A stretch of 8,203 bases of DNA, taken from contig JAEZCG010000205.1 of NCBI GenBank assembly GCA_023430065.1, forward strand, positions 1 through 8,203, read 5' to 3'. This stretch comes from Pseudomonadota bacterium (GTDB lineage Bacteria; Pseudomonadota; Gammaproteobacteria; Burkholderiales; SHXO01). Below, piece by piece: positions 1-5,704 of this stretch; position 1 is the stretch's first letter, and the number at the start of each line of letters is the position of its first letter. The position numbers and the translations under genes are program-made. The notes beneath the pieces were generated by a model. That model saw only the letters and a list, made by a program, of their open reading frames with translations, was not told where the DNA came from and ran no database searches.

Positions 1-358
1 CGGACCGTTTCGACATCCAGTTCGGTGACAGTGCCCGGTGCGTGGACCGGGACCGATGAGATGCCCTATTTAGCGTTCGATCTGACAGACACGGTCCTAA
101 AACGTGGTGGACGACTGCTTTCGACCCAATCCCGACGTACAACTCGCACAATTCGCCCACCGAAAGCCGCCGTCGAAGCGCGCTCGGATCAGGATGCAAG
201 TGGCACGTCGAGTTTATCGCCAGGCGCATCAACGCCGGCAGCCACGAGGATTGAGCGATAACACCGGAGCCGTGGCTTCTCGAGAAAGGTCTCGAAGAGC
301 GACATCTCGGGGCGGATAGACTCTTGCTCAGCGCTGCGACTGAGCGGACGTTACGACC
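1..358. other. No recognisable gene
   Basis: No reading frame on either strand gives a protein I can relate to a family. Short open frames exist on the plus strand (about 25-261 and 104-319), but their products are rich in Arg, Ser and Thr as expected from GC-rich noncoding sequence, and no ribosome binding site precedes them. The only structure I see is a perfect 6-bp inverted repeat with a 4-base loop, TCGAGA-AAGG-TCTCGA at 280-295. It is too short to call a terminator. The stretch could be remains of a decayed gene. Confidence 0.5.
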
Positions 359-606
359 ATGTCGATCCCCCGCCTGCCAACCCACGCGGCAACGCTGCTG
401 TGGGTCGGATGTGTGTCGGTGATGCTCTTTGGCTGTGCCTCGCTGGGTGCGCGGCTACCGGGCTAGCCAACCGAGGCCAGTTCCGATACCAATGGCACTG
501 GGCTGGCACGCGTCGCGACCTTCAGCTTTCATGCGGCCGGCAGCCGACTTCGTTTGACCTCGGGATTTCAGCTTGTGCCCCGGTGGAGCGATCTTTGCGT
601 TCGATT
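359..606 (+). pseudogene. 5' remnant of a phospholipase D/ClsC-like lipoprotein gene
   Basis: An ATG at 359 opens a 35-codon frame ending in TAG at 464-466. It encodes a lipoprotein-type signal: basic start (MSIPRLPTH), hydrophobic stretch, and lipobox-like L-F-G-C followed by A-S. Past the stop, the same frame reads P-T-E-A-S-S-D-T-N-G-T-G-L-A-R and later S-G-F-Q-L-V-P-R-W-S-D-L-C-V-R-L. From memory this order matches the start of phospholipase D-family (cardiolipin synthase C-like) lipoproteins: C-A-S-L, then a P-x-x-S-x-A-x-x-D-T-x-x-T-x-L-G-R stretch, then S-G-F-x-L-L-x-x-x-x-D-A-F-x-A-R. None of the catalytic HKD motifs is present, because the frame meets the opposite-strand transposase remnant at about 605. 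The in-frame TAG and this truncation make it a dead fragment. No convincing Shine-Dalgarno sequence precedes the ATG. The family assignment rests on recalled consensus, not a search; an unrelated truncated lipoprotein is the main alternative. Confidence 0.42.
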
Positions 607-1282
607 AACGCACCAGCGCCGCCAGGCGTTGCATGAACTCCTGCGGCTGCATGACGATGTGGGTCGTGCCGTCGCGATACGGGCTTTTGAGTTTCAGCAC
701 GACCTGGCCCTTGGCGTTGCGGGTCAGGCGTTCGTTGGCGAGCGCGGGGCGGGTGATGTACCGGCACAGCTGTTCGAGTTGCTTGCGCTGATCCGCCCCA
801 CAACGCACCGCGGCGTGCAGGCTGAAGCCGTGCGCATCGGCGCACAGACCGTGCGTGATCTTCTCGTCCCGGCCGGCCACCGTGCGCAAGCTCAGCACCT
901 TCTGTCCGGCGCGCGGACCCAAGGCGATGCGGTAAGTGCACGAGGCCGCTTGCAGCGTCGCCAACGGATGATCCGCATCCGTGTCCGCCAGGTAGGTCAT
1001 GGCTTGCTCTTCGACCAGATGGCCTGCGCGCGTGAGCATCTTCATCAGCCGCGCGACGATTTGGTCGAGCAGGCCCGCGAGTTCATCGCCGGTGGGCGCA
1101 CGCGCCTCATCGAAGATGGGTTCGCCCTCGGTGCGCCGATGCTCGGCCAAGTACTGCTTCTCAGCGACTTTAACAAGCCGGCTATCTGAGAGGGCGCTGT
1201 AATACGAGACCTGTCGGTTACTGCAGCGCTGGATCAGATGCTCGGGGGCATGCGGGAGGGACAGACGTGCGCGGCGGGGCAT
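605..1282 (-). pseudogene. Chimeric transposase remnant: RAYT-like N-terminus joined to an IS91/ISCR-like fragment
   Basis: This 225-codon frame is open but made of two unrelated transposase pieces. Residues 1-24 (MPRRARLSLPHAPEHLIQRC, then S-N-R-Q) match the start of REP-associated tyrosine transposases, which normally read M-P-R-R-A-R-x-x-x-P-x-x-P-x-H-V-I-Q-R-G-x-N-R-Q; the conserved Gly is Cys here. From about residue 38 the sequence matches the C-terminal half of IS91/ISCR-like transposases: E-P-I-F-D-E-A-R-A-P-T, then H-G-F-S-L-H-A-A-V-R-C, the single-tyrosine block R-Y-I-T-R-P with E-R-L, and L-K-S-P-Y-R-D-G-T-T-H-I-V-M. The zinc-finger and HUH part of that family is missing. The protein stops right after R-L-A-A-L-V, where intact relatives continue P-R-P-R. 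The start has a good ribosome site (GGAGAG five bases before ATG), inherited from the RAYT part. RAYTs are usually about 150-230 residues, so neither parent enzyme is complete and activity is very unlikely. Confidence 0.75.
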
Positions 1283-1319
1283 GGATCTCTCCGGCTATCA
1301 GGGTGCCGGGAGGTCAGCC

Positions 1320-1336
1320 GAAACCGTGATCTGTCC
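1320..1336 (-). repeat. Possible RAYT element end sequence
   Basis: On the minus strand this reads GGACAGATCACGGTTTC, starting 38 bases upstream of the RAYT-like ATG at 1282. A GGGGACAGATCACGGTTT-like block upstream of RAYT genes is something I recall from other proteobacterial genomes. If so, the RAYT-derived piece reaches to about 1340, next to the end of the PEP-CTERM gene. This is from memory and unchecked. Confidence 0.3.
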
Positions 1337-1354
1337 TCTCCTTAACCAAATTGT

Positions 1355-1975
1355 TCAGGTGCGCAGCCTGCGACGCATACCTGCTATTCCGGCGAGGCCG
1401 ATGCCAAGCAGTGCCAAAGAGGCCGGTTCCGGCACTGCACTTCCATCTGTACGCAGATTCGCGGCAACGATATACGCATCGCCAAGCACAAACGACTTGA
1501 TGGTCGCCGACGACTGGCTGAAGCCCCAGTCTTCGCCAGCGTTCACGCCGTCAGGTGTAGAGATGTTCAGGAAATGTTGCTCAAGCAAGACATTGCTGAC
1601 GTCGTAGATCGCCATGTAGGGGCTACCGTAATCAGGAGCAGCATAATTTAGAAACGCCAACACAGACGAAACCGGATTGTCGAAGGTGATTGTCATGTAT
1701 TTGCTGGAGCTAGAACCTTCATCAAGGCCAATATGCGGAAACAGATACCAAGACCCGTTAGAAGCAAGACCATATGAATCCATCCAGCCATACACGGAAT
1801 TAGAGGAGGTAGACGTCCAGGTAAAACCATTCTCGGACACTGGCCCAGCAGTGTATTCGTTCAACGGGCTAAATGCCCGTGAAGTACCGCCTGCCATGGA
1901 GTTGATGACGACAGCCTGTGCACTACTGGCGACACAGAGCACTGCGACAACTAGAAACTTGGAGATAGCGTTCAT
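1355..1975 (-). CDS. PEP-CTERM sorting domain-containing exported protein, low GC
   Basis: This 206-residue protein starts with a Sec signal peptide (hydrophobic residues about 6-16, probable cleavage after A-Q-A near residue 20). It ends with a full PEP-CTERM tripartite tail: V-P-E-P-A-S, a hydrophobic helix (L-A-L-L-G-I-G-L-A-G-I-A-G) and a basic terminus (R-R-R-L-R). Such tails are recognised by exosortase (EpsH/XrtA), cleaved at the inner membrane, and the protein is released to the surface or extracellular matrix. The central 160 residues are rich in Ser, Gly, Tyr and Asn and probably form beta structure; I do not recognise a named domain. I chose the ATG at 1975 because the signal peptide begins there; a longer frame to 2029 would place charged and polar residues before it. 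The ribosome site is weak. No exosortase gene lies in the window. GC is clearly low: 54 of 120 bases at 1681-1800 are G or C, against much richer flanking genes, which hints at different ancestry. No sigma-54 site is visible upstream. Confidence 0.88.
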   Translation of the reverse strand: MNAISKFLVVAVLCVASSAQAVVINSMAGGTSRAFSPLNEYTAGPVSENGFTWTSTSSNSVYGWMDSYGLASNGSWYLFPHIGLDEGSSSSKYMTITFDNPVSSVLAFLNYAAPDYGSPYMAIYDVSNVLLEQHFLNISTPDGVNAGEDWGFSQSSATIKSFVLGDAYIVAANLRTDGSAVPEPASLALLGIGLAGIAGMRRRLRT

Positions 1976-2229
1976 TTGCGCTCGGTTGAAAGGATAGATT
2001 AATTGGGGCCAATGACACTCGGCAACCACGGTTTCCCGCTAATCTTCCCGTGCTGCGGACACCGTGTGGCCTTGAAGCGACCAGCACTCGTGCTTCGAAC
2101 GCTGAGGCTGGTGAAAGAAATCGACAGCCGGGAATGTCCGCACTCGAGCGACACAGTCGTTCCCGGAGGGTACCTCGAACGGCAGGTCCTGGTCGAACTG
2201 CAGCGGCAGCGTGTACCGCAGTCTGAGGA
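1976..2229. other. Intergenic region between the two PEP-CTERM genes
   Basis: These 254 bases separate two same-strand PEP-CTERM genes and are too long for simple operon spacing. A minus-strand frame stays open from the P-domain gene's tail to about 2039, but its product resembles nothing I know and much of the frame is a shadow of that CDS. Upstream of the 1975 start there is only a poor sigma-70-like arrangement (TTGCCG, 18 bases, TAATCT). I see no clear terminator after the stop at 2230. Confidence 0.5.
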
Positions 2230-2835
2230 TTAGTTCGCGCGGCGACGGGCAGCGCCGAAACCAAGCGCCGCCAATCCAATCAGCGCCAGTGTAGAGGGTT
2301 CCGGGACGGTGGCTGTGGTGGTGCCCGAGATGCTCCAAGACACCAGCGTGTCGCCTTCATTGGGGAGGAGGGTGTCCAAGATGCTGAGTGTCCAGTTGCC
2401 GAGAAGCTCCTGACCGTCGAAGGCGCTCAGGAGCGAGAAGGCCTGGAACGTGCCCGTGCCACCGAGGGTCTGCGCGTCGTGAGGATTGAAGGCTTCGTCG
2501 TCGAAGGTGGCATCCAGTGGGGGATCGATGTGTGCGCTTGGTGCTTGGACGCCCAAGAAGTCGGCGCGGAACTGCACCACCGTGCCGAGCGGTGAAGTCA
2601 GGAAGAGATCGAAGTCCTCCATGTGGTCGCCGGTGATGTTCACGGAGACGTTCAGATCGGTGATGGTGCCGCCGATCAGCGACGTCAACTGAACGTTCGT
2701 AGCAGGGTTTGTATCAACGTTTCCAGCCCCAGGGCCGGAAATCAAAAAGGCAGCTGCCTGCGCGCCGGGCGCTGCGACGCCCATCGCGGCGGCGGCAACA
2801 ATACCCAAGATCGACCATTTTAGTTCAGATATCAT
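2230..2835 (-). CDS. PEP-CTERM protein with a stand-alone P-domain
   Basis: This 201-residue exported protein has a signal peptide (hydrophobic core about residues 8-22, cleavage near A-Q-A at about 28). A beta-rich domain follows at about residues 48-172, matching the proprotein convertase P-domain: I-T-D-L-N-V-S-V-N-I-T, then H-M-E-D-F-D-L-F-L-T-S-P-L-G-T, and near the end L-L-G-N-W-T-L-S-I-L-D and V-S-W-S-I-S-G. The C-terminus is a PEP-CTERM tail: V-P-E-P-S-T, a hydrophobic helix, then A-R-R-R. P-domains normally follow a subtilisin-type protease; none is present here, so this is a P-domain-only surface or matrix protein, perhaps for binding or stabilising partners. It should be exported by Sec and processed by an exosortase encoded elsewhere. 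Translation start is secure: AGGAGG lies seven bases before the ATG at 2835. A near-consensus sigma-54 promoter lies about 50 bases upstream, so an enhancer-binding activator such as PrsR is the likely regulator. Confidence 0.92.
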   Translation of the reverse strand: MISELKWSILGIVAAAAMGVAAPGAQAAAFLISGPGAGNVDTNPATNVQLTSLIGGTITDLNVSVNITGDHMEDFDLFLTSPLGTVVQFRADFLGVQAPSAHIDPPLDATFDDEAFNPHDAQTLGGTGTFQAFSLLSAFDGQELLGNWTLSILDTLLPNEGDTLVSWSISGTTTATVPEPSTLALIGLAALGFGAARRRAN

Positions 2836-2839
2836 GAGC

Positions 2840-2847
2840 TCCTCCTT
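2840..2847 (-). promoter_or_regulatory. Strong Shine-Dalgarno site of the P-domain PEP-CTERM gene
   Basis: The minus strand reads AAGGAGGA followed by GCTC and ATG. This near-perfect anti-16S match fixes the start at 2835 and suggests efficient translation. Confidence 0.85.
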
Positions 2848-2885
2848 GTTGGATAGTTGTTTTAGTTAAAGCAATGCGTCGAAGC

Positions 2886-2900
2886 GCAATTTGCATGCCA
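2886..2900 (-). promoter_or_regulatory. Sigma-54 (RpoN) -24/-12 promoter for the P-domain PEP-CTERM gene
   Basis: The minus strand reads TGGCATGCAAATTGC, against the RpoN consensus TGGCAC/T-G-N4-TTGC. Both invariant dinucleotides (GG near -24, GC near -12) are present with the required spacing. The -12 GC is about 50 bases before the ATG at 2835, giving a predicted leader of about 40 bases that includes the strong ribosome site. Strand, distance and target all agree. PEP-CTERM genes in floc-forming bacteria such as Zoogloea are known to depend on RpoN and the PrsK/PrsR system. No activator binding site can be recognised by eye upstream. Confidence 0.72.
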
Positions 2901-3287
2901 TTGGCGTAATACATTGATTGTGCATACTTCTTTGGCATTCTAAACATTTCGTCGACCAAGTTTGCAAAGTTTTCCGACGCCGATGCGCCGGGCCCCCGAT
3001 TCTCCTGGTCGAGGTCAACACGCTGACGGGCAGACTTCAGGTCGCCACTACTTGCCTTTGAGGCGGCGCCCTTCGGGGCCAGGGTCAGTTTGGTTGCAAC
3101 CCCGCCAACCTGTGGCGCCTGCTTCCGGGGCCCTCCTTTGGCTGACGATCCCTTGGGGGAGCTCTCCCTTGATCGCCTGCGGCGCTCATAACCAGGTGAG
3201 ATGCCAGGAAGCTGCCGGTGGCCACCGTCGGCTGATGGCCGGTTAGCGATCGCCCAAACGCGGAGGGTCGCTTCGCAGCAAAGCGCC
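2901..3287. other. Gene-free stretch upstream of the sigma-54 promoter
   Basis: A minus-strand frame (2825-3322) runs across this stretch, the promoter and the next gene's start codon. Its product is rich in Arg, Ser, Lys and Gly and matches no family I know, so I do not call it. The stretch is where an enhancer-binding protein for the sigma-54 promoter would be expected to bind, typically 80-200 bases upstream, but I cannot point to a specific palindrome. The right half, next to the recombinase remnant, may be debris from the same element. Confidence 0.45.
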
Positions 3288-3482
3288 TCAGACCTCCGTC
3301 TGCTCAGCCATCTCCAGGGCATCGTCGACTTGGATCACCAGATACTGCACAGAGCTCTCCAACTTCGTATGGCCCAGCAGCAGTTGCACCGCCCTAAGGT
3401 TCTTCGTTAGATCAGGGCTGCCTTTGTGCGCCTGATGGAGTGCGTCCCATATGACCGCCGTTCGCGCTGGACGCGAGTGCAT
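3288..3482 (-). pseudogene. C-terminal remnant of a tyrosine recombinase (integrase)
   Basis: The last 39 residues (T-K-N-L-R-A-V-Q-L-L-L-G-H-T-K-L-E-S-S-V-Q-Y-L to the end E-Q-T-E-V) match the C-terminal end of a common family of about 200-residue tyrosine recombinases. In these, L-L-G-H-T carries the catalytic His and S-x-V-x-Y-L the nucleophilic Tyr. Here the His is at about 3369-3371 and the Tyr at 3342-3344; the Arg usually found two residues before the Tyr is Gln. Just upstream, H-S-R-P-A-R-T-A-V-I-W resembles the H-x-x-R-R-T box. It is separated from N-L-R-A-V by extra residues (about L-H-Q-A-H-K-G-S-P-D-L) that I do not expect in the family. The N-terminal catalytic core is missing. 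The frame can be followed upstream to an ATG at 3575 but that part is unrecognisable. This is a dead fragment marking a former mobile element. Confidence 0.75.
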
Positions 3483-3767
3483 TTCGCCATGCCCTAAGCA
3501 TCCCTGAGCACGTCGACTTGGTGCGGGGCATACCGGCATATAACCGAGAAGATCTATTTGCACTGCCGGCTGCAAGTGGTCAGATGATTTGGCCCGGCGT
3601 TATGCCAAAGGCAAGGCCTGTGGGAGAACTCGGACCTTTGCCGGCGCAATGGGCGTTATGGGTTTGAGGACGAGGCGCTGCGAGAACGTACAGCGTGCCC
3701 CAATACCAGCCGGGCAATTGTCGACGCCAAAGAGAAGGAAGCCTCTATCACCTAAGGGAGTGGAAGA

Positions 3768-4262
3768 ATGAAATTGTCCGTGATCAATGTCTCATTGCTG
3801 GTGCTGTCGCTGGGAATCAGTTCTTTTTCGCATGCGGATGTCGCACCCGAGCTCAACGCCTACAGGGGAAAAACCGGAAGGTTCGAGTGCAACGCGCAGG
3901 AAACCAGTTCCGGCAAGGCGTTCAAGGCGTATGTAGAGAATGAAGTCGCGTACGACGGTCATACCTTCGTCGAACGTTACTATGAGGTCGCAAGCCCGGA
4001 TCGTCCGCAAGCATGGAAGGCGATTTTCCTGATGTCCTACGATCCGCAAGCTCGCCGTTGGGTACGCAACGGCGTCGACAACGCGGGCCAGCGCAATGCC
4101 GCGACCTCTTCCGGTTGGAAAGGGGATACCTGGGTATGGGAGATGGACGGGGCGAACATTCCGGTCACGAAGAAGGGGCCCGACGCCTTCACGTTCGCCG
4201 TGGACGTGAAGGAGCAAGGCAAGCTCAAGCGCGTGGTCGAAGCGATGTGTAAGCGCATGTGA
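3768..4262 (+). CDS. Small secreted protein of unknown function
   Basis: The 164-residue product begins with a clear Sec signal peptide (MKLS, hydrophobic core about 6-17, likely cleavage after S-H-A at 23). The mature part of about 140 residues is soluble and probably beta-rich: G-R-F-E-C near its start, then alternating aromatic/charged strands such as T-F-V-E-R-Y-Y-E-V, W-K-A-I-F-L-M-S-Y-D, R-R-W-V-R-N and D-T-W-V-W-E-M-D-G. Only two Cys are present, at 41 near the mature start and 161 near the end, which could form a disulfide in the periplasm. The strand pattern recalls small lipocalin-like or DUF1579-type barrels, but I see no diagnostic motif, so no function is assigned. The start is supported by AAGGGAG about eight bases before the ATG. 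It stands alone on the plus strand and converges with the next gene across a GC-rich hairpin region. I see no convincing promoter. Confidence 0.85.
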   Translation: MKLSVINVSLLVLSLGISSFSHADVAPELNAYRGKTGRFECNAQETSSGKAFKAYVENEVAYDGHTFVERYYEVASPDRPQAWKAIFLMSYDPQARRWVRNGVDNAGQRNAATSSGWKGDTWVWEMDGANIPVTKKGPDAFTFAVDVKEQGKLKRVVEAMCKRM

Positions 4263-4274
4263 CGCCGAAGCAGG

Positions 4275-4297
4275 CGGCCCGACTGGTAGCCGGGCCG
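4275..4297 (+). terminator. GC-rich hairpin after the plus-strand secreted-protein gene
   Basis: CGGCCCG and CGGGCCG form a perfect 7-bp stem with a 9-base loop, 12 bases after the stop at 4262. No T-run follows on the plus strand (only TTC), so it is an atypical intrinsic terminator or a stabilising 3' hairpin. Confidence 0.45.
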
Positions 4298-4351
4298 TTC
4301 AAGACCACCCCTGCCACTTCGGATTCCACAGCGACCAGGCGGCAGTCCTGT

Positions 4352-4377
4352 CGCACGCGCGCTGATCGGCGCGTGCG
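4352..4377 (-). terminator. GC-rich hairpin after the minus-strand secreted-protein gene
   Basis: CGCACGCGC and GCGCGTGCG form a perfect 9-bp stem with an 8-base loop, starting 9 bases past the minus-strand stop at 4387. Its position between convergent genes suggests termination from both sides. A T-run is lacking on either strand. Confidence 0.5.
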
Positions 4378-4386
4378 CCGCTCCCA

Positions 4387-4938
4387 TCAAGGAGTCGCCA
4401 GCCAGTACTCGCCGCGACTGCTAGGCCTGTTGTAACCGGTGGTGGGATCCGTATCGAACTCCGTGATCGAGTTCACGCTGCCACGGATCGTGGCGTACGG
4501 CCCGGTTCCACCGACGAATCGGTCGGTGGAGTACGACGTCCCGCGCCTGGACCCGGACGCCGTGACTTCGATGGTGCTGAGGAATACGGACTCGAGGTAG
4601 ACCTTGCTTCCATCTTCCAGAACCCACGTCTCGTAGCCGCGGCCGGGGCCGCCACGCGCGCCGTAGTCCGTCATGCCTCTGAACCAAGTCTCCACCACCT
4701 TGGCCCCCATGATGGTCGGGTGGTCCTTGGTGTAGATGCGCCGGATTTCTACGATGCGAACCTTGTGGCCGGGGACGTCATCCACCTCGATGGAGTGGTC
4801 TTGCACGTATGTGCTGGTGTCGGGCGGAGCACTGTGGTGGTAGGAAAATCTCTGCTGACCATTCGCGGCGACACTCGCCAAGCCGAGAACCATGACGAGC
4901 AGACAGAGGCCCATCCGGGTCAACGACATCATCCTCAT
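4387..4938 (-). CDS. Secreted protein with a GTGxYxxIxGS motif, possible barrel fold
   Basis: From the ATG at 4938 the product is 183 residues. It has a Sec signal peptide (M-R-M-M-S-L-T-R, hydrophobic stretch to about residue 22, cleavage near the S-V-A-A / A-N-G region). The mature part looks all-beta, with H-K-V-R-I-V-E-I-R-R-I-Y, K-V-V-E-T-W-F-R-G-M-T-D-Y and Y-E-T-W-V-L-E-D-G-S-K-V-Y-L-E. Near the end, G-T-G-P-Y-A-T-I-R-G-S-V is the signature loop seen in allene-oxide-cyclase-like, dirigent-like and related small barrels (family knowledge; assignment tentative). No Cys remains in the mature protein. The start at 4938 is chosen because GAGGAGGT lies four bases upstream; ATGs at 4932 and 4929 are also possible, while the longer frame to 4965 would read through that ribosome site. 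The gene upstream on the same strand (5049-5543) has the same motif, but a hairpin lies between them, so co-transcription is doubtful. Function unknown. Confidence 0.82.
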   Translation of the reverse strand: MRMMSLTRMGLCLLVMVLGLASVAANGQQRFSYHHSAPPDTSTYVQDHSIEVDDVPGHKVRIVEIRRIYTKDHPTIMGAKVVETWFRGMTDYGARGGPGRGYETWVLEDGSKVYLESVFLSTIEVTASGSRRGTSYSTDRFVGGTGPYATIRGSVNSITEFDTDPTTGYNRPSSRGEYWLATP

Positions 4939-5017
4939 GGCCACCTCCTCGAAGAACGGGAACATGCAGGATCAGACACTGCTCGGACCTCAGAGCAGAG
5001 CGAAGTCTCTACCTGGA

Positions 5018-5037
5018 TGCCGCTTGACCGAGCGGCA
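5018..5037 (-). terminator. Hairpin after the 5049-5543 gene
   Basis: TGCCGCT and AGCGGCA pair perfectly over 7 bp with a 6-base loop, 11 bases past the minus-strand stop at 5049. It could end or attenuate transcription before the next same-strand gene at 4938. No U-tract follows, so termination strength is uncertain. Confidence 0.45.
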
Positions 5038-5048
5038 CCGTAATCGTG

Positions 5049-5543
5049 TCACGGTCGCTCCCACCTGACCTTCCATACGGACCAGCCGGAATTGCTGTCG
5101 CCCGGGCCCACGCCGTTCTGCTGATACGTCCCCGAACCCGTGATGCCTTCGTATTTTCCGGTGCCGCGCGTGATGATCAGATCACCTAGTGCAGGACATT
5201 CGGTGCACTTCCAGTACATCGTGACCTTGTCCCCGTCGGCATCCGTCACCACGCAGTCGCCGCTGTTGTGTGTGACCGTGTCCTTCCTGAACTCACCAGA
5301 GAATGTGCACGATGCAGCGGCCGCATGGAGCAATCCCTGCCCGCCATCTCCGACAAACGGCCCCGACACGACGCCGCCCCAGATGACGTGATCCTTGTCC
5401 ACTGCGATGTTCTGACCGCCCGAGTAATGCCACCCGAAGACGCCGGAGATCGTTCCGCTCGTCGGCACACTCTCGGCAGCACCGATCGACCCACTTATGG
5501 TCATCAGCAGGATCGATGTGACCATCCGCAAGTTGGTGTTCAT
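5049..5543 (-). CDS. Secreted protein with a GTGKYxGITGSGTY motif, probable barrel
   Basis: The 164-residue product starts with a Sec signal peptide (M-N-T-N-L-R, hydrophobic core about 7-19, likely cleavage near G-A-A or A-E-S at 21-25). The mature chain is Gly- and Thr-rich and probably all-beta. Recognisable blocks are C-T-F-S-G-E-F, D-C-V-V-T-D-A-D-G-D-K-V, W-K-C-T-E-C, and then G-T-G-K-Y-E-G-I-T-G-S-G-T-Y. The order D-x-D-G-D-K-V followed by G-T-G-K-Y-x-G-I-x-G is one I know from many uncharacterised exported proteobacterial proteins with an allene-oxide-cyclase-like or dirigent-like look; no enzymatic role is established for them. Four Cys residues could form two disulfides. The start has a moderate ribosome site (AAGGAT, six bases before ATG). 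A cluster of CTATAC/GTATAG half-sites lies about 55-80 bases upstream and could be an operator. It is the upstream neighbour of a protein with a similar motif. Confidence 0.85.
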   Translation of the reverse strand: MNTNLRMVTSILLMTISGSIGAAESVPTSGTISGVFGWHYSGGQNIAVDKDHVIWGGVVSGPFVGDGGQGLLHAAAASCTFSGEFRKDTVTHNSGDCVVTDADGDKVTMYWKCTECPALGDLIITRGTGKYEGITGSGTYQQNGVGPGDSNSGWSVWKVRWERP

Positions 5544-5598
5544 TGGCTATCCTTGCCCGGAACCGGGAGCAGAGCCAATGTAATCCGATGCTGATTAC

Positions 5599-5623
5599 CT
5601 ATACAAGGTATAGAGGGGTATAG
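5599..5623 (-). promoter_or_regulatory. CTATAC/GTATAG half-site cluster, possible operator
   Basis: Upstream of the 5543 start the plus strand carries CTATAC at 5599, GTATAG at 5608 and GTATAG at 5618: one inverted and one direct copy at 9-10-base steps, about one helical turn apart. A poor sigma-70-like pair on the minus strand (TTGTAT near 5602-5607 and TACATT near 5578-5583) overlaps the cluster. This arrangement suits a regulator binding one face of the DNA, but the regulator is unknown and TA-rich hexamers can recur by chance. Confidence 0.3.
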
Positions 5624-5704
5624 GCCCCGGATGATGGCAGCGGTGGCCTTGCAGATTGCCCAGCCGTGAACGTGGAACGATTCCCGACGTGGCAACCAGA
5701 AGCG

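Noticed and set aside
549..568. Near-repeat CGTTTGACCTCG-GATTTCA also found at about 5859-5880
   Set aside because: The second copy lies inside the conserved RRM coding sequence and differs by a two-base insertion; with no extended similarity on either side, chance is more likely.
554..1189. Plus-strand 211-codon ORF opposite the transposase remnant
   Set aside because: Beyond about 606 it is the antisense shadow of the transposase-derived frame, whose family match is clear. Only its first part, in frame with the lipoprotein remnant, seems meaningful.
2039..2220. Open minus-strand frame after the P-domain gene
   Set aside because: The product matches no family I recognise, and its only ATG lies inside the P-domain CDS in another frame; probably chance openness in GC-rich sequence.
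2825..3322. Long minus-strand ORF (165 codons) upstream of the P-domain gene
   Set aside because: It covers the sigma-54 promoter, the Shine-Dalgarno site and the start codon of the next gene, its product is low-complexity and basic, and no ribosome site supports its start.
3534..3602. Possible integron attC-like site (GGCATATAAC ... GCGTTATGCC)
   Set aside because: The ends do not fit the RYYYAAC/GTTRRRY consensus, the inner boxes are not paired properly, and the nearby recombinase remnant is not an integron integrase.
5616..5628. GGGG-TATAG-GCCCC-like inverted repeat as terminator of the RRM gene
   Set aside because: The stem is four base pairs, no T-run follows, and it overlaps the GTATAG half-sites; not convincing as a terminator.
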